DNA of 64,000 nucleotides, from positions 22,158,013 through 22,222,012 of the forward strand of contig CM077824.1 in NCBI GenBank assembly GCA_039720395.1, given 5' to 3'. The position numbers and the translations under genes were made by a program. Shown piece after piece: positions 47,675 to 60,562 of the stretch (positions are counted from its first letter, which is position 1; every line of letters begins with the position of its first letter). The stretch is from Liquidambar formosana (Eukaryota; Streptophyta; Magnoliopsida; Saxifragales; Altingiaceae). Under the pieces are notes generated by a model. It searched no databases, was not told the DNA's origin, and saw only the letters and a list, made by a program, of their open reading frames with translations.

Positions 47675-48235
47675 TCAAAACATGAGAAAGATACATCCTT
47701 TGTATATTCAAATCATCAAGGTTATCATGTAACACGAGAAAGATCGCGTCCCTTTCATGTTCAAACCATCAAGGTGATCATTCAAATATCAAGGTAATCA
47801 CATAACACGAGAAAGATCACGTCCTTCTCTTGGTCAAATCATCAAGGTAAACACATACCATGGGAAAGATTGCATCTTTCGAATTATCAAGGTAAACATA
47901 TGACATGAGAAAGATTGCATCCTTCTCATATCAAACTTCTCAAAGTGAACTCATAGTATGAGAAAGATCGCGTCTTTCTTATATTCAAACCATCAAGGTA
48001 AACACAAATCATAGGAAAGATTGCATCTTTCAAGTCATCAAGGTAAGCATGTAACATGAGAAAGATTGCATATTTCTTATGTTAAACTCTCAAGGTGAAC
48101 ACATAACATGAGAAAGATCACATCCTTCTCATATTCAAGCCATCAAGGTAAACACAAATCATGGGAAAGATTGCATCTTTCAGGTCATCAAGGTAATGAG
48201 AAAGATTGCATCTTTCTCTCACTAAGTCATCAAGG
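47675..48235. repeat. Degenerate ~50-bp hairpin repeats (element D)
   Basis: Same arrangement as 24735-25165 but longer. It includes a stem near 47960 in which ATGAGAAAGA pairs with TCTTTCTTAT through one G-T pair. Bases 48236-48666 hold no gene that I can see. Confidence 0.8.
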
Positions 48236-48666
48236 CAAAGGTAAGCTTGTACTTACCAACACTCAACAATTTCGCCAAGTCATCTCTCATGGAGGCTATT
48301 CATGCCTCAACTCAAACATCAACTCACATAGGAGACATACTCATCTCAAGAAAGCAATCATTCACATGCATATAGGGAAGGTATCTTTATCCCAAATGGC
48401 GATGAATCATAGTGACATAGGAGGGAATTCATCCCTAATGATCAAAAGTCATATGCATAGAGAGGGTTGTCCAACCCTACTAGCATGCCATGCCCACCTA
48501 AGGGCCACCAATGCAATCTATTTCAAAAACATTTCATGTCAAACAATGTCAAGGTATTCACTCATTTTTCAACTCAAAACATGCTTGAGATTTCATCTCA
48601 AAGAAGGTTCAAAAGCATGAATAGGCGAGCAAAGGCCAAACAAGCGAAGCGGAGCGAGCAAAGGGG

Positions 48667-48742
48667 GGGTGACCACCTGGCTGCAGGTGGGTTGCCACCC
48701 AAGCCCAGGCTGCTTGCTGCCCCAGGCTGGGCGGTTACCCGA
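48667..48742. promoter_or_regulatory. GC-rich palindrome upstream of gene 1 (element D)
   Basis: A diverged copy: GGTGACCACC left arm, GGGCGGTTACCCGAG right arm, with an expanded centre. It is in the same place relative to gene 1 as in C. Confidence 0.5.
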
Positions 48743-49039
48743 GACTGGTGCTGCCCATTTTGAGGGTTTTTAAACCCTTGACCCCCCATTTGTGCATTCA
48801 AGCACCAAGCTCGAATTTGAGAGCTTCTCTCTCTAGAAACTCACTCCATCCTTCTCCCAATTCTCATATACACATTCTCAATCAAAGTTGCACTTTCAAA
48901 TCAAATTGTGTGTGTGAAATAGCATCAAGAACAAGTCATTCAACAACAACAACAAGCATCAATCATCCATTTGCAAGATCAAATTCATCATTTTTCTTAT
49001 CAAACCCATTTTTCTCACATACAAGCTCAACCATCATCA

Positions 49040-51701
49040 ATGGCTTCTAGCAATGATTCCAACATCAAGTATCCATACTATGTGATCAAGAATACATACA
49101 AGGCACTAATCTATGATGAATCCCAAGACAAGGTGTTGCTTGAACCCAAGAAGCATCTCTCATACCTCCATTCCCAACATGAGGTTAGTTCTTCCCAACT
49201 TAACATGTTTATCTTGAAATCTTGATTTCTATTGGATAAAATGCATTCCCATGATCTTCTTTTGATTGTTTCTATCATTGTTGAGCCAAGTTCATTGATT
49301 TGGCAAGGATTAAATGTGCAAAAAGCTTGTTTCCCAATGATTGAGAAAAGATGCCCACCAAGTGTTTGACAAAATGCCAAAGAGACAAAAACATGTTCAA
49401 TTCTTGTAAAATCAATAGGTTTGCATTGTAGTGTAAAGTCAAATGGTCTTGGCAAGGATTTGGTATACAAAATCTTTCATTTCAATGCTTGAAAACAAGT
49501 TACACACCAAGTGTTCGATAAAATGCCCGAAAGGCAAAACCATGTTCAATCCTTACAAAATCAATGAGTTTGAATACACAAAGTCATGGGCATTCACTTC
49601 TAATTCATTTCATGAATCAAAACCCATATTTTAAGACTTTTGGAAAGACCTTTTTTTGAAATCAATTATCAATGCATGCCTAATATCTCTATGTTTTCAA
49701 TGCTAACTCAATACACAATCCTTTGAAATAGCCCGATTTCCAAAGTCTCCATACAAGGACATCAATGAAGGGGCTCATCGCATGGTGGAAATACAAGGAA
49801 CATGCCCAACCACGTGCTCGCAAGATAATAAAGAAGGCGGGTTTTGGGCCCTTCCTAGATGCTCTATGGAACGAGCAATGGGATAGGCAAGCATTATTTG
49901 CCTTGACAGAGCTATGGTGGGACACCACCAACACTTTCCATTTTAGCTTTGGGGAGATGACCATGACCCCAAAGGATTTCACCATGATAACTGGGTTGAG
50001 CTTAAAAGGCAAGCGCTTGGAATACTATGAACATGCCAACATGGATCAGAACTACATAGTAGCTCTACTCGGGGTGGAAGCGGAGTTAAGCCCAAAAGAT
50101 GTGCGCCGTACTTGGCTCTACAACACCTTTGCCATTGTGGAAGAGAGTGAGGGGACGGATCCCCAATACATTGTGAGAGCTTTCTTGCTCTACATGATTT
50201 CATGCACCTTCTTTGCGGGCACCAATGACATGGCTCGACTAGAATTGCTAGCTAGCATGGAGGATGTGAACAAAATTGGGAGATACAACTGGGGTGGGGC
50301 TGCTTTTGCAACCATGTATCGTTCCATGACTAACATGTCCCGAGGAGTTGCAAAGAACTTTGGGGGACTTCTTTTCGTTTAGGAGGTAACAAAGAACATT
50401 CAATTCTCTATTATTTCCCGAAACTTAACACATACATGATTCCTTCTATTTCTTTGATTTTCCACAGATATGGTACTATGAGTACCTGAACATATGCCGC
50501 CCAACTCTTGCTAGTGATGCCATGTCATGGCCCATCCTTCAGAATTATGCTCCATCTTGCTTGGCTACAAGAGCCTCCAATCGACATGATTATGCCCATG
50601 CAAGGGCATATCTTGCCAGCTTGACTGCTGATATGGTAAAATTTTTCTCTCTTTTTATCTTTTTATCTTTTTTCTCATTTCTCATTTTGAGCTGAACAGG
50701 TGGAATGGGATCCATGGAGACTGTGGGAGCATAGGCTACCCGAGAAGTACTCCTCTTGTTTGGAGTTGACAAGCAAAAGGGTCCTTTTTGAAGGCCCCAC
50801 AGGTAGATGCTGGTATCTTGGGGAGCGAGTCCTGAGACAAGTCCACGGAAATATGAGTACAGCTGTGACACCTTCCATGCCACCAAAGAACATGAGGCAT
50901 ACTAGCCACCTAGTGGGGGATGAACTGGAAGAGGCTCTGAGGGGTTGGGATACTGAGGGATTCACCTCCCCTCGCATAGAATACACTGCCTTTTGCTGAC
51001 AATATCTGATGAATCCTAGGGTCACTGGCCTCCCACCTCAAGGGGTGAGCTCCCCAAACTCTTAAACTCTTTTTTAAGATCATAAGAAAGACTCTTCTTG
51101 ATAAGCATTTGAATTTCAGGGCCGACGGGCAAGGGGACACAGCTCCACAGTTGGATCAGCCACTGGGATAACTTATAATGACGAGGATGAAGAGCTTGAA
51201 GGAAATCAACCTCCACCCCTCCCACCACTAAATTGGTATGTGAAGTTGTGCAGTGGGACGAAATTTGTGAAGACTGACATTACCCATCCACCATTCGATG
51301 AATATCCTAAGATCGATCCATATTATGAGAATGTGAGTTCTGAACTCTTACCTTCTTGAAATTGGATTCTTTTATTATTGTTAACCATATTCATATTCTC
51401 CTAGGTTCCACGGGAGTACGCCCAGGAATGCATCGAACTCAATGAAGGGTTGAGGAGGGATCTTGTGCGGATGAGTTTAGAGAACTCAGTTCTGGAAGCA
51501 CGCTTGAATCCCTAAGTGAGTGATCATCTTTATCAACTTTCAACTAGGATTGGCACCATTACCCTACTAACTCATTATCTTTCTTTGCAACAGGCATCAT
51601 CATCTCATCCACCCCAGGATATGCCCCCTCCCAGAACACCTCGTTCAGGGCATGATGGAGCTGGGCCAAGTCGAAAGAGAAGGCCCATGGGAAATTATTG
51701 A
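49040..51701 (+). pseudogene. Gene 1 (element D): antisense seven-exon PMD-like gene, three stops
   Basis: Exons 49040-49183, 49732-50385, 50468-50635, 50700-51044, 51120-51332, 51405-51515 and 51594-51701 have exactly the same exon lengths as the C copy (144, 654, 168, 345, 213, 111 and 108). All intron borders are GT-AG. Exon 1 is open here, unlike in C. Stops are TAG at 50380-50382 (C has TGG), TGA at 50997-50999 (C has CGA) and TAA at 51513-51515 (C has CAA). No stop is shared with C, so the common ancestor was probably intact. Family assignment and uncertainty are as for the C copy. Confidence 0.8.
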
Positions 51702-51952
51702 GTTTCACTCACTCTTGTTAGGAATGTTTGGAATCTTACTATCTTCTTGTCTTGTACTAATTAGGAATTTCAATTCCCAAACTTGAATTCCTATTATGGA
51801 TACTTGATGAATCTATGTTGAACTTTATTGTAATGATATGATCTTGTATTGTGTGAAAAATGGGCTTAAATCAAGCACAAAAGAGTCAAAACATCACAAA
51901 AGGGCCAAACGAAGGCATAACAAGGCAAAAATTGGCAAAACAAGACGGCGGC

Positions 51953-52010
51953 CTCGGGTGACCACCTGGGGCTGGGCGGCTAGCCGCCCAGGCTTGGGTG
52001 GTCACCCGAG
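51953..52010. promoter_or_regulatory. GC-rich palindrome upstream of ORF2 (element D)
   Basis: A 58-base form almost identical to that of LTR B, with CTCGGGTGACCACC/GGTGGTCACCCGAG arms and a GGGCGGCTAGCCGCCC core. It ends 87 bases before the TATA box at 52098-52104. Confidence 0.78.
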
Positions 52011-52097
52011 CCCGAAGCGGTGTTTCGCCTGTTTTTAGGAAACTTCCTATTTTAACGGAATTTCACCATTCGAAACACGGATTTCTAAATTTTTTCC

Positions 52098-52104
52098 TAT
52101 AAAA
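52098..52104 (+). promoter_or_regulatory. TATA box of ORF2 (element D)
   Basis: TATAAAA, 49 bases before the ATG, as in A and C. Confidence 0.6.
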
Positions 52105-52153
52105 GCACATCCAAGGGGTCTCAAACCCTACTTACATTCATTGAGAGCAAGTT

Positions 52154-53440
52154 ATGGAAGCCCTGGACAAGTTCTTAAGTGATTTTCGGAAAGTTATGAG
52201 TGCGGAGGCAAGGAAGGAGTTCAAACGCTACTGCTTGGATCCATTATTCTCTTTGATGCATGTGAAGCTTGAAACCACTCTTCTTACTGCTGCTACATAC
52301 TTTTGGGATCCCCAACTTCATGTATTCCGTTTCAACTACGAAGAGCTATGCCCAACAATGGAGGAATTTTGCGCTTTGTATGGAGTTTCACCTATAGGAC
52401 CTTTCATCCTCCCTATTCCACGCTCAAGTTACCTGATTTCCTTTTCCAACTTCTTTGGGATTTCTCAACAAGAGGCCTCCATATTTGTGAAGGATCATAT
52501 GGTGAATCTCATGGAAACAGCAACTTCCTTTTTGGCTCATGATAGCAAAGGTACCCTGAATTTCAACCTTACTACTCAACATGTTCTTGCTTTCTGCTTG
52601 GTTGGTCGCTTCCTTATTTCCACAGGGACTCTCTATGTCCCTATTCAAATATGTGAACTGATCCCTTTCCATATTGAACATAACAACCTGATTCCCATGG
52701 TGCTAGCTGAAACCCTCAATAGTTTAGACAAAGTTCATGGTAACCCACAAGCCCCATTAGGAGGGAGCCCAATTCTGCTACAGATGTGGCTTCTTGAAAG
52801 ACTTAACTTCTTATCTCCTACCACCATTAATCCATACAAACCTCAACATTATTGTTGCCGTCGAGTTGAACTCCCTGGTCAATTTTCTTTGAGGGAATGG
52901 TTAGGCTACTTCCAAACGGTCTCATGGCGAAACATCAAGTGGTTTGTCTTTATATGGGGATGCAAGGAACAAATTCTTCTTTGAACTTCCGGGTGTGCTA
53001 TAGTCAAACTCATAGGGTTGAGATCAACTTCATTCTATTGGACTTCAAGAATCCTTCGTCAAATGGGTGCCATGCAAACCATACCTACTTCCATGGTATT
53101 CGATCATTCTGTTGAACCTGTGGGCCCCACAATGGTTAAGTGGGCCAAGACTAGATGGACTAACCAACTAAAACTGACTCGAATTGAAAACACTGATGGG
53201 CTTTATGTCATGAGCCCTGAATACAAGACATGGTTGAAGACTAGCTTGGGTGAAAGAGAAACCCTACGCAGGGAAAGGTTTTATGACCTTATCAAGGACA
53301 CAAGGCTTGGATTTTGCAGGGAAGACATTCTGGAAGCAGTGGAAGCAACACATGCCCATGATTTACGAAAGAAGCGAAGACTCGAAAGAAAAGAGAAGAA
53401 AGCAAACCAAGAGACTCTGAAGAAAATCAAAAAGACTTGA
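52154..53440 (+). pseudogene. ORF2 (element D): antisense single-exon PMD/DUF7745-like gene, one stop
   Basis: The same 428-codon length as in C. The only break is TGA at 52982-52984, where A and C have CGA, and C's stop is arginine here. Motifs are FWDPQ, FNYEELCPTMEEF and WLLERLNFL, with a lysine-rich C terminus. The exact length match despite independent breaks suggests the gene was intact until shortly before each copy died. Confidence 0.8.
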
Positions 53441-53782
53441 AGACTTTAGAAATAGGATATCTATGGCATGTCAATAGTTCTTTATTTAACACCAATAAAT
53501 TGCTATGTCAATCAATTAGTTCTAAATGAATTGCCAATAATAATTCAATTTTGAGATTTGTTGTTGTGGTGTTGTTTGGACCGCACTCAAGGTAACTTTA
53601 TGGGTAGCCTACGTATCCCCATCCTTTTTTCTGTTCCTTTTTTCTTTTCTTTTCTTTTTTTCTTTTTTCTTTCTCTCTTTTTTTTTTCCTAGGAATGGGG
53701 AATCAGGCCCTCGTAGTTCAAATGCCTTAACTTTTGCTTAGGCCGCCCTTATGGGTTTTCAACCTAGCAGGCCTTATACACA
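53441..53782. other. Convergent 3' spacer of element D with T/C-rich tract
   Basis: Equivalent of 30358-30708, with the pyrimidine tract at about 53620-53690. No gene is visible. Confidence 0.7.
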
Positions 53783-56700
53783 TTACTTCTTTAATTGATC
53801 CAAATTGGTAGGACGAGCGAACTCAATTCCATCCAAATCCATGAGGCGAACAGCCCCTGTTGGCAATATCTCTTTAATAACATATGGGCCACCCCAACTT
53901 GGCTTGAACTTTCCTCGTGGATCAAAAATTGGCGCTCTGATTTCTTTCAACACCAAATCCCCTATTTTCAAACCTCAGTCTTTGACATGCTTGTTGAATG
54001 CTCTTGCAACCCTTCGCTGATATCCCTGCACATGATACAAGGCCCTCAATCGCCTTTCATTGAGCAATGCCAGCTCATCATAACGGTTCTTAACCCAATC
54101 TGCTTCTGCTATCTGATTCTCCATGGCAACCCGTAATGACTGTACCTCCAACTCAATAGGCAAAACAGCTTCCATCCCATACACCAAAGAATAGGGGGTA
54201 GCCCCTGTTAACGGTCTCACAGATGTTCTATAGCCCCACAAGGCTAAGGGTAACTTCTCATGCCAATCAGTGTAAGTGTCAGCTGTTTTCTGTAGTATTT
54301 TCTTAACATTCTTGTTGGCGGCCTCCACTGCTCCATTAGTCTGCGGGCGATAAGGGGAGGATAGATGGTGCACTATATTGTATTTCTGCAAAAGCTCCTT
54401 GGTTTCTTCTGAAAGTGCTGACCATTGTCTGAAATAATCTCATGGGGTACCCCATTCCTGTAGATGATGTTGAGCTGTATGAACTGCGCTACCTTCTTAG
54501 CATTCAGGGTCTTGAAAGAGGCTGCCTCTACCTACTTAGTGAAGTAATCAATAGCTACCAAGATGTATTCATGCCCATTGGAGGCTTTTGGCTTAATCTG
54601 CCCAATTATATCTATTCCCCACACTACAAAAGGCCAAGGTGACGACATGCTTGTTAAAGGCATGGAAGGCAAGTGTTGTCCATTAGAAAAGACCTGACAT
54701 TTGTGACACTTCTTGACATGTGCATGACAATCTCTCTCCATTGTAGACCAATAGTAACCCAACCTCATGATCTTCTTAGCTAGCACATAACCATTTATGT
54801 GTGGTGCTCCAACTCCTTCATGGATTTCACTAACAAGACGTTTGGCTTCTTCCTCGGTGACACACAACAGATGGACCCCGTCGTATGACCTTCGGTATAG
54901 CTTTCCTCCACACAAAACATAGTGACTGGCTAGCCTCCTCAGTGTTCTCCTATCAACGCGGGATGCTCCTTCTGGATATTCCCTTTCCTCGATGAATTTC
55001 ATGATGTCATAGTACCAAGGATGGCCATCTTTCACCTCTCCTTCCCGAATAGAGTAGCAGTACACGGGTTTTTCTCTACATTCTATCACCAATGGTTTTA
55101 CATTCCCACCATCTGGGATTTTCACCATAGAAGCTAGAGTTGCTAAAGCATCGGCGAACTGATTCTTATTTCTTGACAAGTAATTAAACTCTATTTCCAC
55201 AAATTCCTTAGTCAAGGTTTCTAAGTAAGCATGATACGGCAGCAACTTTTCATCACGAGTCTTCCATTCTCCCTTTATCTGGCAAATAATCAGTGCTGAA
55301 TCTCCGAAAACCTCCAACTCTTTGATCCCCAATTCTAGTGCGGCTTCCAACGCAAGGATGCAGGCTTCATACTCGACGATGTTGTTGGTTGCTTCAAACC
55401 CTAACTTAACTGCCAAGGGTGTAAATGCTTCTTCAGGTGAAACCAGTAGGACTCCTATCCCATACCCTCTTTTGTTTGCAGCTCCATCGAAGTATACTTT
55501 CCAACTCTTCTTTCCAATTTCCAGGACATCCTCATCAGGGATTTGATCATTAAATTGTTCTGATGACGCCACAGGGCAGCTAGCCAAGTAATCTGCAATG
55601 ACACTTCCTTTCACTGACTTCTGCGTTACATACTTTATGTCGAATTCATTAAAGAGAATCGACCAACGAGCAGTTCTGTAGGATAAAACCGGCCTTTCTA
55701 TCAAATACTTCAGCGGATCCATATGACTTATCAGGAGAACCTCATACGACATCATGTAGTGACGGAGTTTCTGAGTTGCCCACACCAAAGCCACACAAGC
55801 CTTCTCTATGGCATTGTACTTCACCTCGTAGTCCGTCATCTTCTTGCTTAGGTAATGTCACACCCCATTTTTGCACCACCTTACTAGGGCTCATCATTTC
55901 ATGCATGTTTTTGTTTTGTTTTTGAGTCTAGTCACTTGCATTAGTTTTCTAGAGTCACAAGGACAATGGATATGAATTTTGGTTCAAATTGGAGTTGATC
56001 TTGAGGGATAATAAGAGCTTTTGTGACTTGAGGGGCATAATCGTCTTTTAAGTCCCAAACTTTTCATTTGACCTTGGAATGATCTCCAAATTGTCAATTG
56101 GAGTTCATATGGATGCATATGAGGTATTTCTAGGTTCAATTTGGTAAGTCAATGGCTCGGGATTAAAATGGCTCGATGTAGTTCAAGTTGGTTAATTGAC
56201 CCTTCCTTGGGTTAGCTCTAATTGACTCACAATTACCAACCAAATCTTTTCAAATTGACTTTCATTAGTCATCATTTTGTACCGGTTGTCATCTTAAGTC
56301 CCATGGCCCTGATGATGAGTTTAGTGTGGTTATTTACGGATTATCCTTGAAGAATTAGTGCGAATCACAGCATGAGATTTTTGGTTAAAATGAAAAGAAA
56401 ATTATTTTATTAAATTAGCCATTTTTATCATGACACTAACACGTGTACGTATGTGATGAGTGTGTGTACGCACATACGATACATGTGCATGCGTGTTAGC
56501 GGTCAGTCTCCCAATTTTTATAAAAGACAATTTCCTTTTCCTATTCAGATTAGAAGTCTTTTATCATTATAAAATACCTTTTGATTATTCTCCAAGGAAA
56601 CCTAGTCCAGGAAGGAAAGGGAAACTCCAGATTTCAGCTATAAATACTCTCTTAATGTCTTTAAACAAGGGAGAGGAGAAGAGGGTTTGGAGGGAGTGAA

Positions 56701-58887
56701 ATTCGTCATAATTCAGCAGCAGATTTTCTGAAAACCAGCAGTCGTATTTTAATCATAACTTTTTCATCCGAAGTTAGAATTTGATGAAATTGGTCTTGTT
56801 AGAAAGATAATTCAATTCTCTACAACTTTGTATTTCACAAGCTTTGTCCAAATCCAACGTTTTCATACCCAAAAACGCAATTGAAGTTGCTGCTGCTGCA
56901 AAGTGACGAAAATCACTTTTCTTTTCTCTTGTTCTCTTCTTGTTTTCTATTTCTTTTCAAAGTTGAGTGAGTTTTGATCTCTTTGCTGTGATACCACTTT
57001 GACAAAGAGGAGGATTCGTGTTGGTTTGATTCACTCTAAAGACCTGAGGAGCCACGAACAATTACAAACACAAGGAAGGCCCTTCCTAAGGTATTCTCCT
57101 TCTCTATTCAAGCTTAAACTAGGTTTTCATATGGGTTAGGCTTATTGCATGTTAAAGGTAACTTTTTTATCATGTATTAACACTCTAGCTAGTTAATATA
57201 CATGGAATATCTATTTTTTATCTACTGTTTAGCATGCTTTAGGGCTGTCCTTTAGGTTTTTAATGCATAGTTGTGATTCTTGTGCTCCTGTTTGTCCTTG
57301 TGCTAGGATTAGTGTCATTGCATGTTAGAGTTAGGATTTTCATCATGTTATATTGCTTTAGTTAGTTAATATGCATGATATAATTTCTGTTTAGTTTGGT
57401 TTTAGCATGATTAAAGTATGTTTTGTATGTTTTTAAGCATATTTGTGAGTTTAGGGTTTTAGAGTCATTGTTTCGTGTTTGTTTTCATATAGCATGATAA
57501 AGTAGACTTTTTTATTGGTTTTTCTTCGTGTTTGCTGTATATGTTTTTCATATGGAGTCAACATGATAGTTTTGCATGCATGTTAGTATGTTTTAGGGTC
57601 TTTATGCATGATATGGTTCTAGGAATATGTTAGGACTTATTATTGTTCGCTGTTTTTGCTATTAGCATGCTTAGTGGATGATTTTAGGTCATAATACTAT
57701 TCTGTCCAGATTTGCATGTTAGTGTTTTTGCATGGTTTTGAGCACTTGTAAGGGTGCAAATAGGTGTGGTATTTGTCCCATGGCAAATAGGGCTGCTTAT
57801 GTCTGAAATGGCTAAATGCTTGGAGCTAATTGCGCTCAGGTAAGTGGGTGTGAAGGTGCCCCAATTCACCTTTCTTCTTAACTCATTCTCTTCTCCCTAT
57901 TTAGGGTTAATTTTTAATATGATCCTATGGTTTAATTAGAGGTTTCCTTAACCAACAAAATTCTGGTTTTTATTAAAGTTTCCATCTTGTGGATTTCTTT
58001 CCTAAAATCAAACTTTCTATCATATTCAACTCTTTTGATCAAATAAGGAAACCTAGGGTTTTAACCATAGGTTTATATTAGGTCTTAACCCTAATTCTAA
58101 TCGAACTACGTGGACTTTGATCCATGTATTTCGTTGCATGGTACGTAGGCGCTCTTCGTGAGGCTCAAGTCCGTTCTAGGATCCAAGCATCCTAGGTTTA
58201 TTTATGTTTTCTTTTCTTCTTTTTATTTTCTGTTTTTATTTGCTTATTATTATGCATGGATGGATGAATGAAATATATGATATGCATGCAATTCTTGTGA
58301 TGATATACTTGCTGATTTTTGTATGGAAAGACTTTAATTTAGCCCAAATGAACTGAGAGACCGAAAGGGTGACATGGGTGCCTATAGGCTTTGCCTAGAA
58401 CCTTCCCATGTCATAACTTAGCTTCCGAATCCCCGATTTCTTTGGTTTTCAAAAGATTGGTTTTTGCCTTTCCTTTTTTATGGAGTCATTCAAATTGTTT
58501 TCCTAAAACAAACTATTTTTAGGGTTTTCCTTGTTTCCTTTAAAAAATAAGGTGGCGACTCCTTTCCTTTTTCTTTTTCAAACCCACTTTCTTTTCAATC
58601 CCTCGTGGGCCTAATTTCCGGGGTTCACAGGTAGTAAATGGCATTCTCCTTTTTTGACCCCTCGAGGTACTGAACTAGCATAGCTCCCGTCGCGGTTTCT
58701 GTGACCGTCAAGTATAACAATAATGGCTCACCTTGCCGCGGAGGAACTAGAATTGGTGGATTACTCAAATACCTTTTAATGGTTTCGAAAGCCTCTTGAC
58801 ATTCTCTGTTCCATACCTTCAGCACACCTTTCTTAAGCAGCTTGAAAATCGGCTCACACACCATAGTCAAGTTAGCAATGAACCTGC
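53783..58887 (-). pseudogene. Element D pol, split by a solo LTR and truncated by copia-2
   Basis: Integrase and both RNase H domains lie at 53783-55855. The RNase H/RT connection resumes at 58630-58887 after the solo LTR. The sequence ends inside RT at 58887, where copia-2 begins. Breaks are TGA at 53972-53974, TAG at 54532-54534, a lost T near 54405 and an early stop that removes the last residues (TAA after QLKK). Sequence on both sides of the solo LTR matches B and C without a gap once the duplication is removed. Confidence 0.92.
55856..58629 (+). mobile_element. Solo LTR, A-type (2,774 bp), inserted in element D pol
   Basis: TGTCACACCCC...GGGGTTCACA, closely similar to element A's LTR. 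It is flanked by GGTAA (55851-55855) and GGTAG (58630-58634), a 5-bp target duplication with one difference. No internal sequence adjoins it. It is the product of recombination between the two LTRs of a full insertion. TATA box at 56639-56645. Confidence 0.92.
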
Positions 58888-60548
58888 TGTTGGGAATCAT
58901 ACAAGAGGGAAAAATAGAAGTGCGGAATATAAAAATTTTCCCTTTGATTCCACAGCCCATGAATCTAACTATGCATATACAAAATCAAACCCTAGCTATG
59001 AAGAGGGTTAGAACACTTACAGAATTTTTGTCTTCTCCTTTTTGCTCCAAGCTTTGATTCCGGACAGCGGTGAATGAGCAGCCCAAGTGTGCTGCCTCCA
59101 ACGGTATCCACACCTAGCTAGAGCTTCAAGTCCTTTCCTTCTTTTCCCTTGTTGTTGCTAGTGTAGGAGAAGAGAGGAGAGAGAGAGAGGGGGCTGGAAA
59201 ATCTGGACAGCCCCTTGGGATTTCAACTTCTGATTGTGATGATGTCACACATCATAAAGTGTGACTTATATAGTCCACACTAAGGGGGCCGGCCCTAGGG
59301 GGAAACCCTATTAGGGTGTGATGCAATTTCTCTAAATTGCACAATAACCCCTATAATTTATATCAAATATAAATAGGCCTCAAAGAACTATTCTTTATGC
59401 ATTCATACCCTTTCTCTCATAGACTTTAAAGCTCATCTTGCATGATCAGTGTGTGACCCATTGGGTTCACATCATCAAGTAGTAGGAATAGCACGAGGTG
59501 TGCACAATGGAACTCTTTCCATTTAGGGTCTAATTGGAACTCCTTCCAATTCCCTAATTGATTATAACTCACTTATATCAATTAGGGCTTCTACTAACCA
59601 TGAATAACACCTAGCATATGGTTCATGGTGTCGTCCTTAATGAAGTGAATATGTATCTATCAAAGAACCCTTCTGTTATAGTTTATAGGTTACAATTGCA
59701 TCCTTCCATTTACACAATGTCTCCAATTGAACTAATAGGACATGGAAGTCTGTCAAGTCCCTAGTTCAATTACTTTATACTCATTCATAAATATCAACTC
59801 AATGATGAACTTATGGAAACTCCTTTCCATATTCACACTGCCATGGCCATGGACTGAATGAGTTATATTATGAATGCTATATAAGACATTCTCTCTCTTT
59901 TTCCTGAGAGTAATGGATTCCTTGTTGATCACTCACATGCCTTCATACACATAGCAATAGGGCCAATGAACACCTTTACAGACCCATGAATAGAATCTGC
60001 ACTTAGTGTTATCAAACTTCTAAAGCTACATGCATAAGGTAACTATGGTGTCTCAGGTCTAAGGATTACTTGTACCACTATAACATTGAGAAACTGATTG
60101 ACAGGCAGGTTAAAACTCCATTCAGTTTATCTCAAATCTTTGGTCACATTCAGTGTACCTATTCTATTAACAGGCACCCACCTGTTGGTTGTAGTGTCTC
60201 CACACAAATAGCTTGAGACCAGCTATCCTCCTATAGAGTCAACCTAACAAGTGCTAGTCCTATGGTTCATTACTGTCCATCATAGTGAACCTTCAACTAG
60301 GAATGATTTAGGAGTTTAGTACAGAGATATATTTACAGTCTCATAATTACAACTCTTTGTAATTCAATATTCTCAACTCTAACTCCTTGGACATATTATG
60401 TAAATATAAATGATGCATACAAACATAATAGAATAAGCCCTTTTATTAAATCAATAATAAATGTGACATACATAAATGAAATCAAATGATTGTTCCTTTA
60501 TCCCTAAACAATCATCTCTATGATTGGCTCTAGGGCATAACTCTAACA
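58888..60548 (-). mobile_element. 3' LTR of copia-2 (1,661 bp)
   Basis: Starts TGTTGGGAATC and ends CTCTAACA on the + strand, the reverse complement of a TG...CA copia LTR related to that of copia-1. The polypurine tract in reverse follows at 60549-60560. Its left flank CCTGC (58883-58887) should be one half of the target duplication. Confidence 0.92.
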
Positions 60549-60562
60549 ATCTCCCACTTGCA

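Noticed and set aside
55856..58629. Solo LTR as an internal part of element D
   Set aside because: Pol homology continues on both sides with a 5-bp duplication, so it is a later insertion.
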